Source: Formosa sp030427735
GTDB taxonomy: Bacteria; Bacteroidota; Bacteroidia; Flavobacteriales; Flavobacteriaceae
Direction of reading: 5' to 3'
Assembly (NCBI RefSeq): GCF_051200825.1
Contig: NZ_CP195158.1
Coordinates: 1,922,001 to 1,986,000, forward strand
DNA: 64,000 nt
The stretch's first letter is position 1; every line of letters begins with the position of its first letter. A program made the position numbers and the translations under genes. Positions 16,448 through 24,716 of this stretch are shown here, one piece after another. The notes under the pieces are model-generated. The model was not told the DNA's origin and searched no databases. It saw only the letters and a list, made by a program, of their open reading frames with translations.

Positions 16448-18028
16448 ATGACTTTAACTCAGTGGTTCATCTTTTTTATAATCATCCAAATAGTTCACGG
16501 ACTAGGAACATGGAAATTATATGTTAAGGCAGGCAGACAAGCATGGGAAGCATTTATTCCCGTATACAATGCTGTAGTTTTAATGAAAATTATTAACAGA
16601 CCTTGGTGGTGGACTATTCTACTGTTTTTACCTATTGTTAATCTTATAATGTTCCCGGTTATTTGGGTAGAAACTGCTAGAAGTTTTGGAAAAAACAGCA
16701 CTACAGATACACTTTTAGCCATTTTTAGCTTGGGCTTTTACAATTACTATTTAAATTATGTTGCAGATGTAACTTACGTTAAAGATCGTAGTTTAGAACC
16801 TAGAACAAGTTTAGGCGATTGGGTAAGTTCTATTTTATTTGCTATTGTAGCAGCAACCATTGTACACACTTATATTATACAACCTTTTACCATTCCTACA
16901 TCGTCTTTAGAAAAGTCGTTACTTATTGGTGATTTTCTTTTTGTTAGTAAATTAAATTACGGGCCAAGAATTCCGATGACTACATTGGCTTTGCCTATGG
17001 TGCATGATTCCATTCCTAAAACAAAATTAAAATCGTATGTTGCCGATGATAATTTAAATACTAAAGATGCATCGTTAAAAAACAAAACCTTACTACCCTA
17101 TTTACGATTACCTGGCTTTCAGGACATAAAACGTAACGATATTGTTGTATTTAACTGGCCGGTAGATACCGTTAAAGTATTCTTTAAAAATCCCGATAGA
17201 AATTACTGGAAACCTATAGATAAGCAATCTAATTATGTAAAACGCTGTGTGGGCTTACCAGGCGATTCTTTAGAAGTGCGTAACGGTTTCGTATATATTA
17301 ATGGTAAACAAAATGTATTACCAGATCGCGCTAAGCTTCAGTTTAGTTATTTAGTACAACCAAAAACACATCAATTCAATCCTAAAGAATTAGCAGATCG
17401 TTATGGTATAACAGATCGTTTTGGAATTATTAACGATCAGAACACCTATATGTTTATGTCTATTACAGACGAAGCTGTAGCACAATTTAAAAACCATCCA
17501 AACGTAGCTAGTATAACTCCAATTAAAGAAGAAAAAGGTGTTAGAAATCCGGGTATTTTTCCTCACGATCCTAACTACAATTGGAATAACGACTTTTTTG
17601 GCCCATTATACATTCCTGAAGCTGGAAAAACCATCGACTTAAATGTTAATGTATTACCATTATACAAGCGCATAATTACCGAATACGAAGACAACGATTT
17701 ACAAGTTAAAGGCAATCAAATTTATATTAATGGTAAACCGGCCAACTCGTATACCTTTAAGCAAAATTATTACTGGATGATGGGCGATAACAGACATAAT
17801 TCTCAAGATGCTAGAGCTTGGGGATTTGTGCCTTTTGACCATGTTGTAGGAAAACCTGTTTTTATTTGGATGAGTTGGGACCAAAACGGAAAACCACGTT
17901 GGGATAGGTTCTTTACCACTGTTCATGGTTCTGGAAAACCGGTATCTTACCTTATTCCGGCTATTATTTTGGCCATAGGTTTATTTGGATTTAATGCTTG
18001 GAGAAAGCGTAAAAAAGCAAACGCTTAA
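16448..18028 (+). CDS. lepB: Signal peptidase I
   Basis: A 526-residue S26 signal peptidase that removes signal peptides at the outer face of the inner membrane. About four hydrophobic helices in the N-terminal 150 residues form the DUF5684-like part seen in flavobacterial LepB. The catalytic Ser lies in FTIPTSSLEKSL, the catalytic Lys in YVKRCVGLPGD, and the C-terminal box MMGDNRHNSQDARAWGFVP is intact. A C-terminal helix precedes RKRKKANA. The protein is longer than E. coli LepB because of the N-terminal helices and an insertion of over 100 residues between box D and box E, as is usual in Bacteroidota. Confidence 0.95.
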   Translation: MTLTQWFIFFIIIQIVHGLGTWKLYVKAGRQAWEAFIPVYNAVVLMKIINRPWWWTILLFLPIVNLIMFPVIWVETARSFGKNSTTDTLLAIFSLGFYNYYLNYVADVTYVKDRSLEPRTSLGDWVSSILFAIVAATIVHTYIIQPFTIPTSSLEKSLLIGDFLFVSKLNYGPRIPMTTLALPMVHDSIPKTKLKSYVADDNLNTKDASLKNKTLLPYLRLPGFQDIKRNDIVVFNWPVDTVKVFFKNPDRNYWKPIDKQSNYVKRCVGLPGDSLEVRNGFVYINGKQNVLPDRAKLQFSYLVQPKTHQFNPKELADRYGITDRFGIINDQNTYMFMSITDEAVAQFKNHPNVASITPIKEEKGVRNPGIFPHDPNYNWNNDFFGPLYIPEAGKTIDLNVNVLPLYKRIITEYEDNDLQVKGNQIYINGKPANSYTFKQNYYWMMGDNRHNSQDARAWGFVPFDHVVGKPVFIWMSWDQNGKPRWDRFFTTVHGSGKPVSYLIPAIILAIGLFGFNAWRKRKKANA

Positions 18029-18046
18029 AAACCCAAACCCTGTAGA

Positions 18047-18667
18047 ATGAATATTGTTTTGCACCCCAGTTATTTTCCTAATGTAGCACACATGGCGGCC
18101 ATAGCGCAAGCTGATACGGTATATTTTGAAACCGACGATAATTTTGCAAAACAAACCTACAGAACGCGGTCTTATGTGTATGCAGCTAATGGTAAATTGC
18201 TTTTAAATATTCCTGTAGTTTATACGCAAAAAAACCGTCAGAAATACCGCGATGTAAAAGTAGCTCATAACACGAATTGGCAAACTATACATTGGAAATC
18301 ATTGCTGTCGGCTTACAAAACATCGCCTTTTTTTGAATATTACGAAGACGAATTACAACCGCTTTTTGAAATGAAAGTCGATTATATTTTAGACTTTAAT
18401 TTAAAGTGTTTTGAAGTTATTAGTGATTGTATTCAATTAGAAAAGAATATAGAATACACCAAAACTTACCAACATGAAATAACTGATGCTACAGATTTAA
18501 GATTCTTAATAAATGCCAAGTCGGAAAACGAATTTAAAAATGAAGCTTACACCCAAGTGTTTGAAAATAAACACGGATTTTTAAACAATTTAAGTATTCT
18601 GGATGTGCTTTTTAACGAAGGCCCTAATACTTTGCATTATCTTGAAAATCAAAACTTAAACCTGTAA
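18047..18667 (+). CDS. WbqC family protein
   Basis: A 206-residue protein of the WbqC-like family (PF08889), recognised by the N-terminal LHPSYFPNVAHMAAIAQADTVYFETDDNF and the middle KVAHNTNWQTIHWKSLLSAYKTSPFFEYYEDEL. Members elsewhere lie in O-antigen clusters; the biochemical role is uncertain. Soluble, no signal peptide. It follows lepB after 18 bp and overlaps the next ATG by one base. Confidence 0.85.
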   Translation: MNIVLHPSYFPNVAHMAAIAQADTVYFETDDNFAKQTYRTRSYVYAANGKLLLNIPVVYTQKNRQKYRDVKVAHNTNWQTIHWKSLLSAYKTSPFFEYYEDELQPLFEMKVDYILDFNLKCFEVISDCIQLEKNIEYTKTYQHEITDATDLRFLINAKSENEFKNEAYTQVFENKHGFLNNLSILDVLFNEGPNTLHYLENQNLNL

Positions 18668-18975
18668 TGCCTCAACCAATAGTTCATTATGGTATACATT
18701 TCTTATTGCCATTAGTAATAGCTGTTTTATGTTATAAAAAGCAATGGAAACATGCCTATTTTATAATGCTATGTGGCATGCTTATCGATTTAGATCATCT
18801 GTTGGCTACTCCTGTTTTCAGTGCAAATCGTTGTAGTATTAACTTTCATCCGTTACATAGTTATGTAGCCATTGCCATTTACATTCTCTTACTGTTACCC
18901 AAAAAAACAAGACTTATAGGCTTGGGTTTAGTAATACATATTATTGCCGATTCTGTAGATTGTGCATTAATGTAA
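18667..18975 (+). CDS. DUF6122 membrane protein
   Basis: A 102-residue protein with about four membrane helices. It has a DLDHLL motif (about 41-46), a second HPLHSY motif and a C-terminal VIHIIADSVDC, the His/Asp pattern of small YdjM-like membrane metal-dependent hydrolase families; I assign it to DUF6122. Function unknown. It is the last gene of the plus-strand lepB group and overlaps the convergent EEP gene by 9 bp. Confidence 0.7.
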   Translation: MPQPIVHYGIHFLLPLVIAVLCYKKQWKHAYFIMLCGMLIDLDHLLATPVFSANRCSINFHPLHSYVAIAIYILLLLPKKTRLIGLGLVIHIIADSVDCALM

Positions 18976-19992
18976 TGCTAGTTTGGCGATAATAGGATAA
19001 TGATCGGAATAGAGCTCGTTTAAGGTGTTGAATCCGTTAACTGTAAAACGCTCATCAGCCAAAATAAAATCTATTCTAACAGGAAAAAATTTAAAATCGT
19101 AAGTTCTGCCAAATCCATGACCAGCTTCCTTAAAGGTATCTATCAAGTCGCCTTTTATATTTCTATACACATAAGAATAAGCGGTATTATTAAAATCACC
19201 CGTAATAATCATTTTATGCTTACAGGTATTTTTATGCTTTAAAAACATTTCGGTTTGGTACTGCTGTGTAGTAAAGGCACTGCCCACACTTTTAAACAAA
19301 CGCTCGGAATCTTGTTGTTTTAAAGCTTCAACTTTTGTGTTAATACGCAACGACTGTAAGTGAATGTTATATACCCTAATGGTATCTTTATCTTTAACAA
19401 TATCGGCAAAAATAGCATTGTTAGGTGTGTTAGGAAATGTTATAGAACCCGATTTTACGATTGGGTATTTAGAAAAAATAGCTTGTCCGAATTGTCTTTT
19501 ATCGCCTGCTAACTCGACATATTGATGTCTATAAGCCGATAAATTCACTTTTTTTGTCCCTGGTCTATATTCTTGAAGACTCAAAATATCGGGGTCTTGT
19601 GTTTGTATTAAATTAGATATTTCGGTCTCTACATCTGTATCTTCAATCCATTCGTAAATGTTAAACAATCTTACGTTGTAACTCATTATAGACAGATTGT
19701 TTTCACTTTCGACATCTGTAGCAGACGACACCTTATAGAACGATCCCAAATAAAAGTAACCAATACCAACAATAACAATAGATAATAAAAATTGTCGTTT
19801 TAGTTTTAAAAGCCAATACAGCGCAAAAACCATATTAACCAGCATTAAAAAAGGAACGGCTAAACTTAAAACCGATAAAAATGCAAAGGCTTTGGGCGGC
19901 ACAAACGGTAAAATATACGATAACAGTAATAATGTAGCTACTACCGAATTTATAAAAAATATAAACTTATCTATAACATTCAGTTTGGCCAT
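18967..19992 (-). CDS. Endonuclease/exonuclease/phosphatase family membrane protein
   Basis: A 341-residue protein with three N-terminal membrane helices (about 10-30, 33-58, 67-85) and a C-terminal EEP (DNase I-like) domain outside the cytoplasm. EEP motifs are MSYNVRLFN, LSLQEYRP (metal Glu), GDFNNTAYSYVY, IDFILADER and SDHYPI (catalytic His). Such proteins hydrolyse phosphodiesters or phosphate esters; the substrate is unknown. It follows the rhomboid gene with a 1-bp gap, so it is the distal gene of the minus-strand operon. Confidence 0.88.
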   Translation of the reverse strand: MAKLNVIDKFIFFINSVVATLLLLSYILPFVPPKAFAFLSVLSLAVPFLMLVNMVFALYWLLKLKRQFLLSIVIVGIGYFYLGSFYKVSSATDVESENNLSIMSYNVRLFNIYEWIEDTDVETEISNLIQTQDPDILSLQEYRPGTKKVNLSAYRHQYVELAGDKRQFGQAIFSKYPIVKSGSITFPNTPNNAIFADIVKDKDTIRVYNIHLQSLRINTKVEALKQQDSERLFKSVGSAFTTQQYQTEMFLKHKNTCKHKMIITGDFNNTAYSYVYRNIKGDLIDTFKEAGHGFGRTYDFKFFPVRIDFILADERFTVNGFNTLNELYSDHYPIIAKLALH

Positions 19993-19993
19993 G

Positions 19994-20872
19994 TTATTTC
20001 CCTGCTTTAAACAGAAGCTCTTTTTCTTCTTTCGTTAAACTATCGTAACCACTTTTACTAATCTTATCTAAAATAACATCTATACGTTTTTGCTTATTAA
20101 AACTATTAAATTCTTCTTGGGTATAACCAGCAACATGTTTCTTTTTATTACGATGCACTGTTTTTAAAGGCGATTTTTGTGTTTTACTAAACCAGCTTTT
20201 CACTTTGTTTAACATACTTTCAAAGCCTTTACCAATGTCTCTTCCTTTTTTGTATTCTATCACATAAAAATAACCTAATAAAGCTCCTCCAATATGCGCT
20301 AAATTCCCGCCTGCATTTGGACCAAAAAGTCCAATAACATCTAAAACAACGATGCCTGCAGCAACATACCATAATTTTATGTTGAACATAAAAAAACGCA
20401 CTTGAGTATTGGGCATATAGGCACACATAAACACCAATAAAGCCCTTACAGCAGCCGAAGCCCCCACTAATCTGTTACCAGAAGTAAAAACATTGGGTAA
20501 AAGATTATATCCTAATAAAAATAAAACACCGCCTGCTATAGCTCCTAATAGATATACATTAATGGCTAATTGCTTACTAAATAAATTTAAAAACATCTGC
20601 CCTATAAAATACAACCACAACATATTGAATAACAAATGAATAAAATCGTAATGTACAAACGCATAGGTAATTATAGACCATGGTTTTTTTAGTAATTCGG
20701 AAAGCTGACTAGGCAGCTCAAACCAAGCCAAACTACTATGATAAGCTAATGAAGCACTTATAGCCTGAATAAGAAACCCAACAACAAAAACAACCAGATT
20801 AATAACAATAATCTTTTCTAAAACAGTTAACTGTTTTAGTTTTTGTTGTATATCTTGATTAAGCGTATTCAT
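19994..20872 (-). CDS. Rhomboid family intramembrane serine protease, second copy
   Basis: A 292-residue rhomboid with about six membrane helices. The catalytic Ser is in VGASAAVRALLV and the catalytic His in LAHIGGALLGYFY; the loop motif WLYFIGQMF follows the HxxxN-type helix IHLLFNMLW. The usual GASGA is GASAA here, and a long basic C-terminal tail (about 210-292) extends into the cytoplasm. It lies 3 bp after the other rhomboid gene. Substrates unknown. Confidence 0.88.
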   Translation of the reverse strand: MNTLNQDIQQKLKQLTVLEKIIVINLVVFVVGFLIQAISASLAYHSSLAWFELPSQLSELLKKPWSIITYAFVHYDFIHLLFNMLWLYFIGQMFLNLFSKQLAINVYLLGAIAGGVLFLLGYNLLPNVFTSGNRLVGASAAVRALLVFMCAYMPNTQVRFFMFNIKLWYVAAGIVVLDVIGLFGPNAGGNLAHIGGALLGYFYVIEYKKGRDIGKGFESMLNKVKSWFSKTQKSPLKTVHRNKKKHVAGYTQEEFNSFNKQKRIDVILDKISKSGYDSLTKEEKELLFKAGK

Positions 20873-20875
20873 GTT

Positions 20876-21661
20876 TTAATCCCAACGGTTTTTATTAAAT
20901 TGTGTTTTACGCCAATACCACATAATTAAAAAACCTGTTAAAGCACCTCCAATATGCGCTACATAAGCGGTGTTACTCGGACTAAAAAACGACTGACCAG
21001 TGATGGCAGAAATTAAATCTAAGGTTATAATACCAGGAATAAAATACTTGGCTTTTATAGGAATAGGTAAAAAGATGAGCATGAGTTTAGAGTCTGGATA
21101 CAACATACCAAAAGCGACTAAAACCCCCATAATAGCTCCCGAAGCCCCTACCATGGTACCGTTAAATACACTAATAAACTTGCTTAAAGCATCGCCAGAT
21201 AGTACTTTTTCCCAACGGGTATCGTACATAGCATAGCCAGATTTTAAAGTTTCTAAAGTTTCTGTAGTATCGAAACCTGCATCGGCTAAGGTATTCATTC
21301 CCGAATAAAACTGAAAATAATAGTAGCCCAACATCAACAAAGCAGCTCCAAGGCCCGATGACAAATAAAAGAATAAAAATTTTCTGCTACCAAATTGTTG
21401 CTCTACAGGTGTACCAAACATCCAAAGCGCCAACATATTAAACAGAATATGCATTATGCTAAAATGTTCCATGTTTAGGCTAGCTCCACCATGCATAAAC
21501 ATATGGGTGAAAATTTGCCACGGTTGGAAAGCTTCGTTTTTAGGAAAGTGTAAGGCAAACCAATCGTAAAACAAGGTGCCCCCACCAACTACCATAGTAC
21601 CAATAAACACAATAACATTTATAATAATAAGGTGCTTAACTGTATCGGAAATTCTATTCAT
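20876..21661 (-). CDS. Rhomboid family intramembrane serine protease, first copy
   Basis: A 261-residue rhomboid with the classical motif VGASGAIMGVL (catalytic Ser), MHILFNMLALWMFG and the catalytic His in AHIGGALTGFLIMW. The loop between helices 2 and 3 is enlarged by about 35 residues (NTLADAGFDTTETLETL). It lies between mutL (21-bp gap) and the second rhomboid gene; the pair probably arose by old duplication and shares an operon with mutL. Confidence 0.9.
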   Translation of the reverse strand: MNRISDTVKHLIIINVIVFIGTMVVGGGTLFYDWFALHFPKNEAFQPWQIFTHMFMHGGASLNMEHFSIMHILFNMLALWMFGTPVEQQFGSRKFLFFYLSSGLGAALLMLGYYYFQFYSGMNTLADAGFDTTETLETLKSGYAMYDTRWEKVLSGDALSKFISVFNGTMVGASGAIMGVLVAFGMLYPDSKLMLIFLPIPIKAKYFIPGIITLDLISAITGQSFFSPSNTAYVAHIGGALTGFLIMWYWRKTQFNKNRWD

Positions 21662-21682
21662 AAATTTTAAATTTCGTATAAT

Positions 21683-23560
21683 TTACATAAATTTTTTGTC
21701 CAATTCATCAACCGTCATGGTTATAAATGTAGGTTTATTATTTGGCGAGACATTAGGCTCTTTACAAGCAAATAAACTATTTACCAAGTGCTCTTGTTCG
21801 GTTTGCGATAAGGTCTGACCAGATTTAATAGCTAAACTCTTAGCCAAAGATTTAGCCAACAAGTCTGCTGCACTAAAATGGGCATCGGGCACTTCGTGTT
21901 CTACATCGCTTATAAGTTGCTCTAATATAATACTAACTTCGCTTTCGGGAACATTTATTGGCAATCCTATAATTTCTAAACTATCGGGGTTAAAATCCTG
22001 AAATACAAACCCAGCATGCTCTAAATCGCCTTTTAATTGGGCAATAATATCTAATTCCTGTTTAGTAAATGTTAATTGTAAAGGAAATAATAATTGCTGA
22101 CTAACGGTATCTTTTACCGTGATATGTTTTAAAAAATCTTCGTAAAGCACTCTTTGGTGCGCTCTGTATTGATCGATTACCAACATGCCCGATTTAATGG
22201 CACTGAATACAAATTTATTATGTAATTGATACGTGCTTTGCTTGGTAGTCGTCTGTTCGTCGTCGAACATGGATACGGTAGACTCTTCACTTTCAAAGGT
22301 TACCTCGCTAAAATCGTGTTGCGATCTGGTGCTTTTAGATTCTAAACCTACATATAAACTTTCCCAGCTCGCTGTAGGCGTTTCTTTTCGGTTTGAAAAT
22401 GAACTTGCATACGATTTCGTTTTAGTTACAGGTGTTGTTTTTACAGAGTCATCATTAAAAGGATTAAACGACCTATCGACTTCTATAACAGGCGAACTGG
22501 CTTGTTTACCTGTAAAATTATAAGGTGTATCTAAATTGGCATCCCTATCAAAATCCAATACTGGAGCTATATTAAACTGCCCTAAACTATGTTTAACCGA
22601 AGCTCTTAAAATGGCATACAGCGTATGCTCGTCGTCGAACTTGATCTCTGTTTTGGTAGGATGAATGTTAATATCTATTGTTTGCGGATTCACTTCTAAA
22701 TTTAAAAAATAACTTGCATGAGATCCATCTTTAATCAGCCCATCAAAAGCAGCAGAAATGGCGTGATTTAAATATGCACTTTTTATAAATCTATTATTTA
22801 CAAAAAAGAACTGCTCGCCTCTAGATTTTTTTGCGAACTCAGGCTTACCCACAAAACCAGATATTTTAAGCACATCGGTATCTTCGTTTACGGGTACTAA
22901 TTTTTCATTGGTTTTAGGGCCAAAAATATTTACGATACGTTGTCTGTAATTACTCTGCGGTAAATTAAAAATTTCGGAACCATTATGGTACATTACAAAA
23001 TTAATATTGGGATGTGCTAAGGCCACGCGCTGAAACTCATCGGTTATGTGTCGCGTTTCTACAGTATTAGATTTTAAAAAATTACGTCGCGCCGGTATAT
23101 TAAAAAACAGGTGTTTTACGGCTATAGAAGTTCCTTTTGGTGTTACTACCACATCTTGATTAACGACTTCGCTACCCTCTATAGTTATAGCTGTACCAAC
23201 TTCGTCTTGTTCCTGTTTGGTTTTAAGTTCTACATGGGCAATTGCTGCAATACTGGCCAAAGCCTCTCCTCTAAACCCTTTAGTGTTTAACTGAAATAAA
23301 TCTTCTGCAGAACGTATTTTAGATGTGGCATGGCGTTCAAAACTTAATCGTGCATCGGTAACACTCATCCCCACACCATCGTCTATAACTTGCACCAAGG
23401 TTTTGCCTGCATCTTTAACCAATAATTTTATGGTTTGTGCTTGGGCATCTATGGCATTTTCTAATAATTCTTTTACTACTGAAGCTGGACGTTGTACTAC
23501 CTCGCCTGCTGCAATTTGGTTTGCAACATGGTCTGGTAAAAGTTGAATAATGTCTGCCAT
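21683..23560 (-). CDS. mutL: DNA mismatch repair protein MutL
   Basis: A 625-residue MutL. The GHKL ATPase domain is intact: ELLENAIDAQ (31-40), DDGVGM (60-65), FERHATSKI, TKGFRGEALASIAA. The C-terminal dimerisation domain is present, but the endonuclease motif DQHA(X)2E(X)4E reads DQYRAHQRVLYE near residue 463, with His to Tyr and the inner Glu to Gln, and the CPHGRP motif near the end reads SPNNKP; ACK is kept. I chose ATG 23560 (MADIIQLLPDHVANQIAAGEVVQRP), the universal MutL start, rather than the frame start 33 bp upstream, which overlaps the preceding gene. Confidence 0.94.
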   Translation of the reverse strand: MADIIQLLPDHVANQIAAGEVVQRPASVVKELLENAIDAQAQTIKLLVKDAGKTLVQVIDDGVGMSVTDARLSFERHATSKIRSAEDLFQLNTKGFRGEALASIAAIAHVELKTKQEQDEVGTAITIEGSEVVNQDVVVTPKGTSIAVKHLFFNIPARRNFLKSNTVETRHITDEFQRVALAHPNINFVMYHNGSEIFNLPQSNYRQRIVNIFGPKTNEKLVPVNEDTDVLKISGFVGKPEFAKKSRGEQFFFVNNRFIKSAYLNHAISAAFDGLIKDGSHASYFLNLEVNPQTIDINIHPTKTEIKFDDEHTLYAILRASVKHSLGQFNIAPVLDFDRDANLDTPYNFTGKQASSPVIEVDRSFNPFNDDSVKTTPVTKTKSYASSFSNRKETPTASWESLYVGLESKSTRSQHDFSEVTFESEESTVSMFDDEQTTTKQSTYQLHNKFVFSAIKSGMLVIDQYRAHQRVLYEDFLKHITVKDTVSQQLLFPLQLTFTKQELDIIAQLKGDLEHAGFVFQDFNPDSLEIIGLPINVPESEVSIILEQLISDVEHEVPDAHFSAADLLAKSLAKSLAIKSGQTLSQTEQEHLVNSLFACKEPNVSPNNKPTFITMTVDELDKKFM

Positions 23561-23564
23561 GTAT

Positions 23565-23852
23565 TTATTTTGAAAAAAATATTGAAAGATCAAATTCTAT
23601 AATAAATAGAAAAATAAGTATCAATATTACTACTATAATTAAAATTCTTCGGTTTGCTTCGCGGTCGGGTTCTTCTTTTAATTCGCCCAAAGCATTTTTA
23701 AACTTAGTTTTTATGTTACCTGAAGGACCAACAGTTTTACGGTAGCCGTCAAACTTATGTTTCATTTCGAAAGGACTGCCCTCTTCACCATCTTTATAAA
23801 ACCGTGGCTTATAGCTAAATTTTTTATTTTGTCGTTTACCAAAAATCCCCAT
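23565..23852 (-). CDS. Small tail-anchored membrane protein A
   Basis: A 95-residue protein with a basic N-terminus (KRQNKKFSYKPRFYKDGEEG), a Lys/Arg-rich middle and a single C-terminal hydrophobic helix (about 69-92). It resembles the next-upstream small protein in layout and in the NKxFxYKPxF motif. Homologues in flavobacteria sit before mutL and are sometimes labelled riboflavin synthase subunit beta, for which nothing in the sequence speaks. Function unknown. Confidence 0.75.
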   Translation of the reverse strand: MGIFGKRQNKKFSYKPRFYKDGEEGSPFEMKHKFDGYRKTVGPSGNIKTKFKNALGELKEEPDREANRRILIIVVILILIFLFIIEFDLSIFFSK

Positions 23853-23860
23853 AATACCTC

Positions 23861-24082
23861 CTACATTTCGTAATTATTTAATACGTACCACAAAACCAAT
23901 ATCATTACTAACAATACAATCCAACGCAGTAAAACGTTACCTTTTTTTGTTTTGTATTTTCTGGTTTGTTTAATGTCTTGCCATTTAGAAGCTATATCTT
24001 TTGAATCGTGTTCGCTGGTATCTTCTTGAAATTTAGGCTTATAATTAAACGATTTATTTTTACGCTGATTAAATAAATTCAC
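23861..24082 (-). CDS. Small tail-anchored membrane protein B
   Basis: A 73-residue paralogue of the downstream 95-residue protein: RKNKSFNYKPKFQEDTSEH at 7-25 and one C-terminal hydrophobic helix (about 50-68) ending LNNYEM. It lies 8 bp before its paralogue and is the first gene of the minus-strand mutL operon, with a perfect -7 box 27 bp upstream. Function unknown; both proteins probably face the cytoplasm with their basic part. Confidence 0.75.
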   Translation of the reverse strand: MNLFNQRKNKSFNYKPKFQEDTSEHDSKDIASKWQDIKQTRKYKTKKGNVLLRWIVLLVMILVLWYVLNNYEM

Positions 24083-24109
24083 TATTTAAAAACTAGTCTT
24101 TGTTACCTT

Positions 24110-24117
24110 TCAAAGGT
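24110..24117 (-). promoter_or_regulatory. -7 box of the mutL operon
   Basis: On the minus strand TACCTTTG, a perfect TAnnTTTG, which is also one arm of a 15-bp palindrome TACCTTT-C-AAAGGTA (24103-24117). It serves the gene starting at 24082. The 190 bp between it and the thioredoxin terminator carry only small palindromes (TTGGAATTCCAA, GCTGC-TT-GCAGC) and no gene. Confidence 0.5.
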
Positions 24118-24264
24118 ACTTAAAATTGAATGAAATGTCGAATTGGAATTCCAAAAAAATGTTAACATACTAGGCTGCTTGCAGCATATATAAGTAAATG
24201 TCAACTTTAAAAGGCGTAAAAGCTATAATGAGGAATAATGCTCTACTTTGGATTTATAAAAATG

Positions 24265-24292
24265 AAAAGCGCCCTATTTCTAGGACGCTTTT
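24265..24292 (-). terminator. Terminator of the thioredoxin gene
   Basis: A 12-bp stem with one mismatch (AAAAGCGCCCTA against TAGGACGCTTTT) and a 4-nt loop, followed on the minus strand by CATTTTTA. It lies 39 bp after the stop of the thioredoxin-like gene. Confidence 0.7.
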
Positions 24293-24330
24293 CTCGCTAT
24301 TAATCAACACTAAAGTAATTAACCTTAAAA

Positions 24331-24627
24331 CTAATTACTATGTTCTATAATGTGAAGCAGATCGTTTTTTTGAACTACTCCCGATTGTCTCCAAACTTGA
24401 TTTCCAGATTTATACAAAATTAAAGTGGGTACACCTTTAACTTGCAATTTTGATGCCAATGTTTGATTTTTATCGACATCTATTTTTAAAATTGAAATCC
24501 GATCGCCTAATGTGTCTTTTAGTTCTTTTAAAATCGGACTCATAACTTTACAAGGGCCACACCAGTCTGCGAAAAAATCGACTAAAACTGGTTTATCTTG
24601 TGCAATAAGTTCTGAAAAACGACTCAT
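24331..24627 (-). CDS. Thioredoxin
   Basis: A 98-residue thioredoxin with the active site WCGPCK (Cys23, Cys26), the buried Asp in VDFFADWCGPC, and the cis-Pro in VKGVPTLILYKSG. No signal peptide, so it is cytoplasmic. It follows the persulfide dioxygenase-rhodanese gene on the same strand (89-bp gap, with its own -7-like box at 24657-24664). In this context it may reduce persulfides or protein disulfides formed during sulfur turnover, or supply Bcp. Confidence 0.9.
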   Translation of the reverse strand: MSRFSELIAQDKPVLVDFFADWCGPCKVMSPILKELKDTLGDRISILKIDVDKNQTLASKLQVKGVPTLILYKSGNQVWRQSGVVQKNDLLHIIEHSN

Positions 24628-24656
24628 AAAAAAACTACTTTTTCATTTTGCGACTG

Positions 24657-24664
24657 CAAATGTA
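24657..24664 (-). promoter_or_regulatory. -7 box of the thioredoxin gene
   Basis: On the minus strand TACATTTG, a perfect TAnnTTTG, 29 bp before the ATG at 24627. No GTAAC-N4-GTTAC box is found at the 22-bp distance seen for the two neighbours. Confidence 0.45.
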
Positions 24665-24716
24665 CAACCTTAATACAAAACACAGCTATTAATTAACTAA
24701 TTTTTAGCAATTTATA

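Noticed and set aside
23561..23593. Longer N-terminus for MutL
   Set aside because: The extra 11 residues overlap the upstream gene, while MADIIQLLPDHVANQIAAGEVV is the standard start.
24224..24349. Short plus-strand frame (about 41 codons) before the thioredoxin stop
   Set aside because: It runs through the thioredoxin terminator and into that gene; composition is not protein-like.
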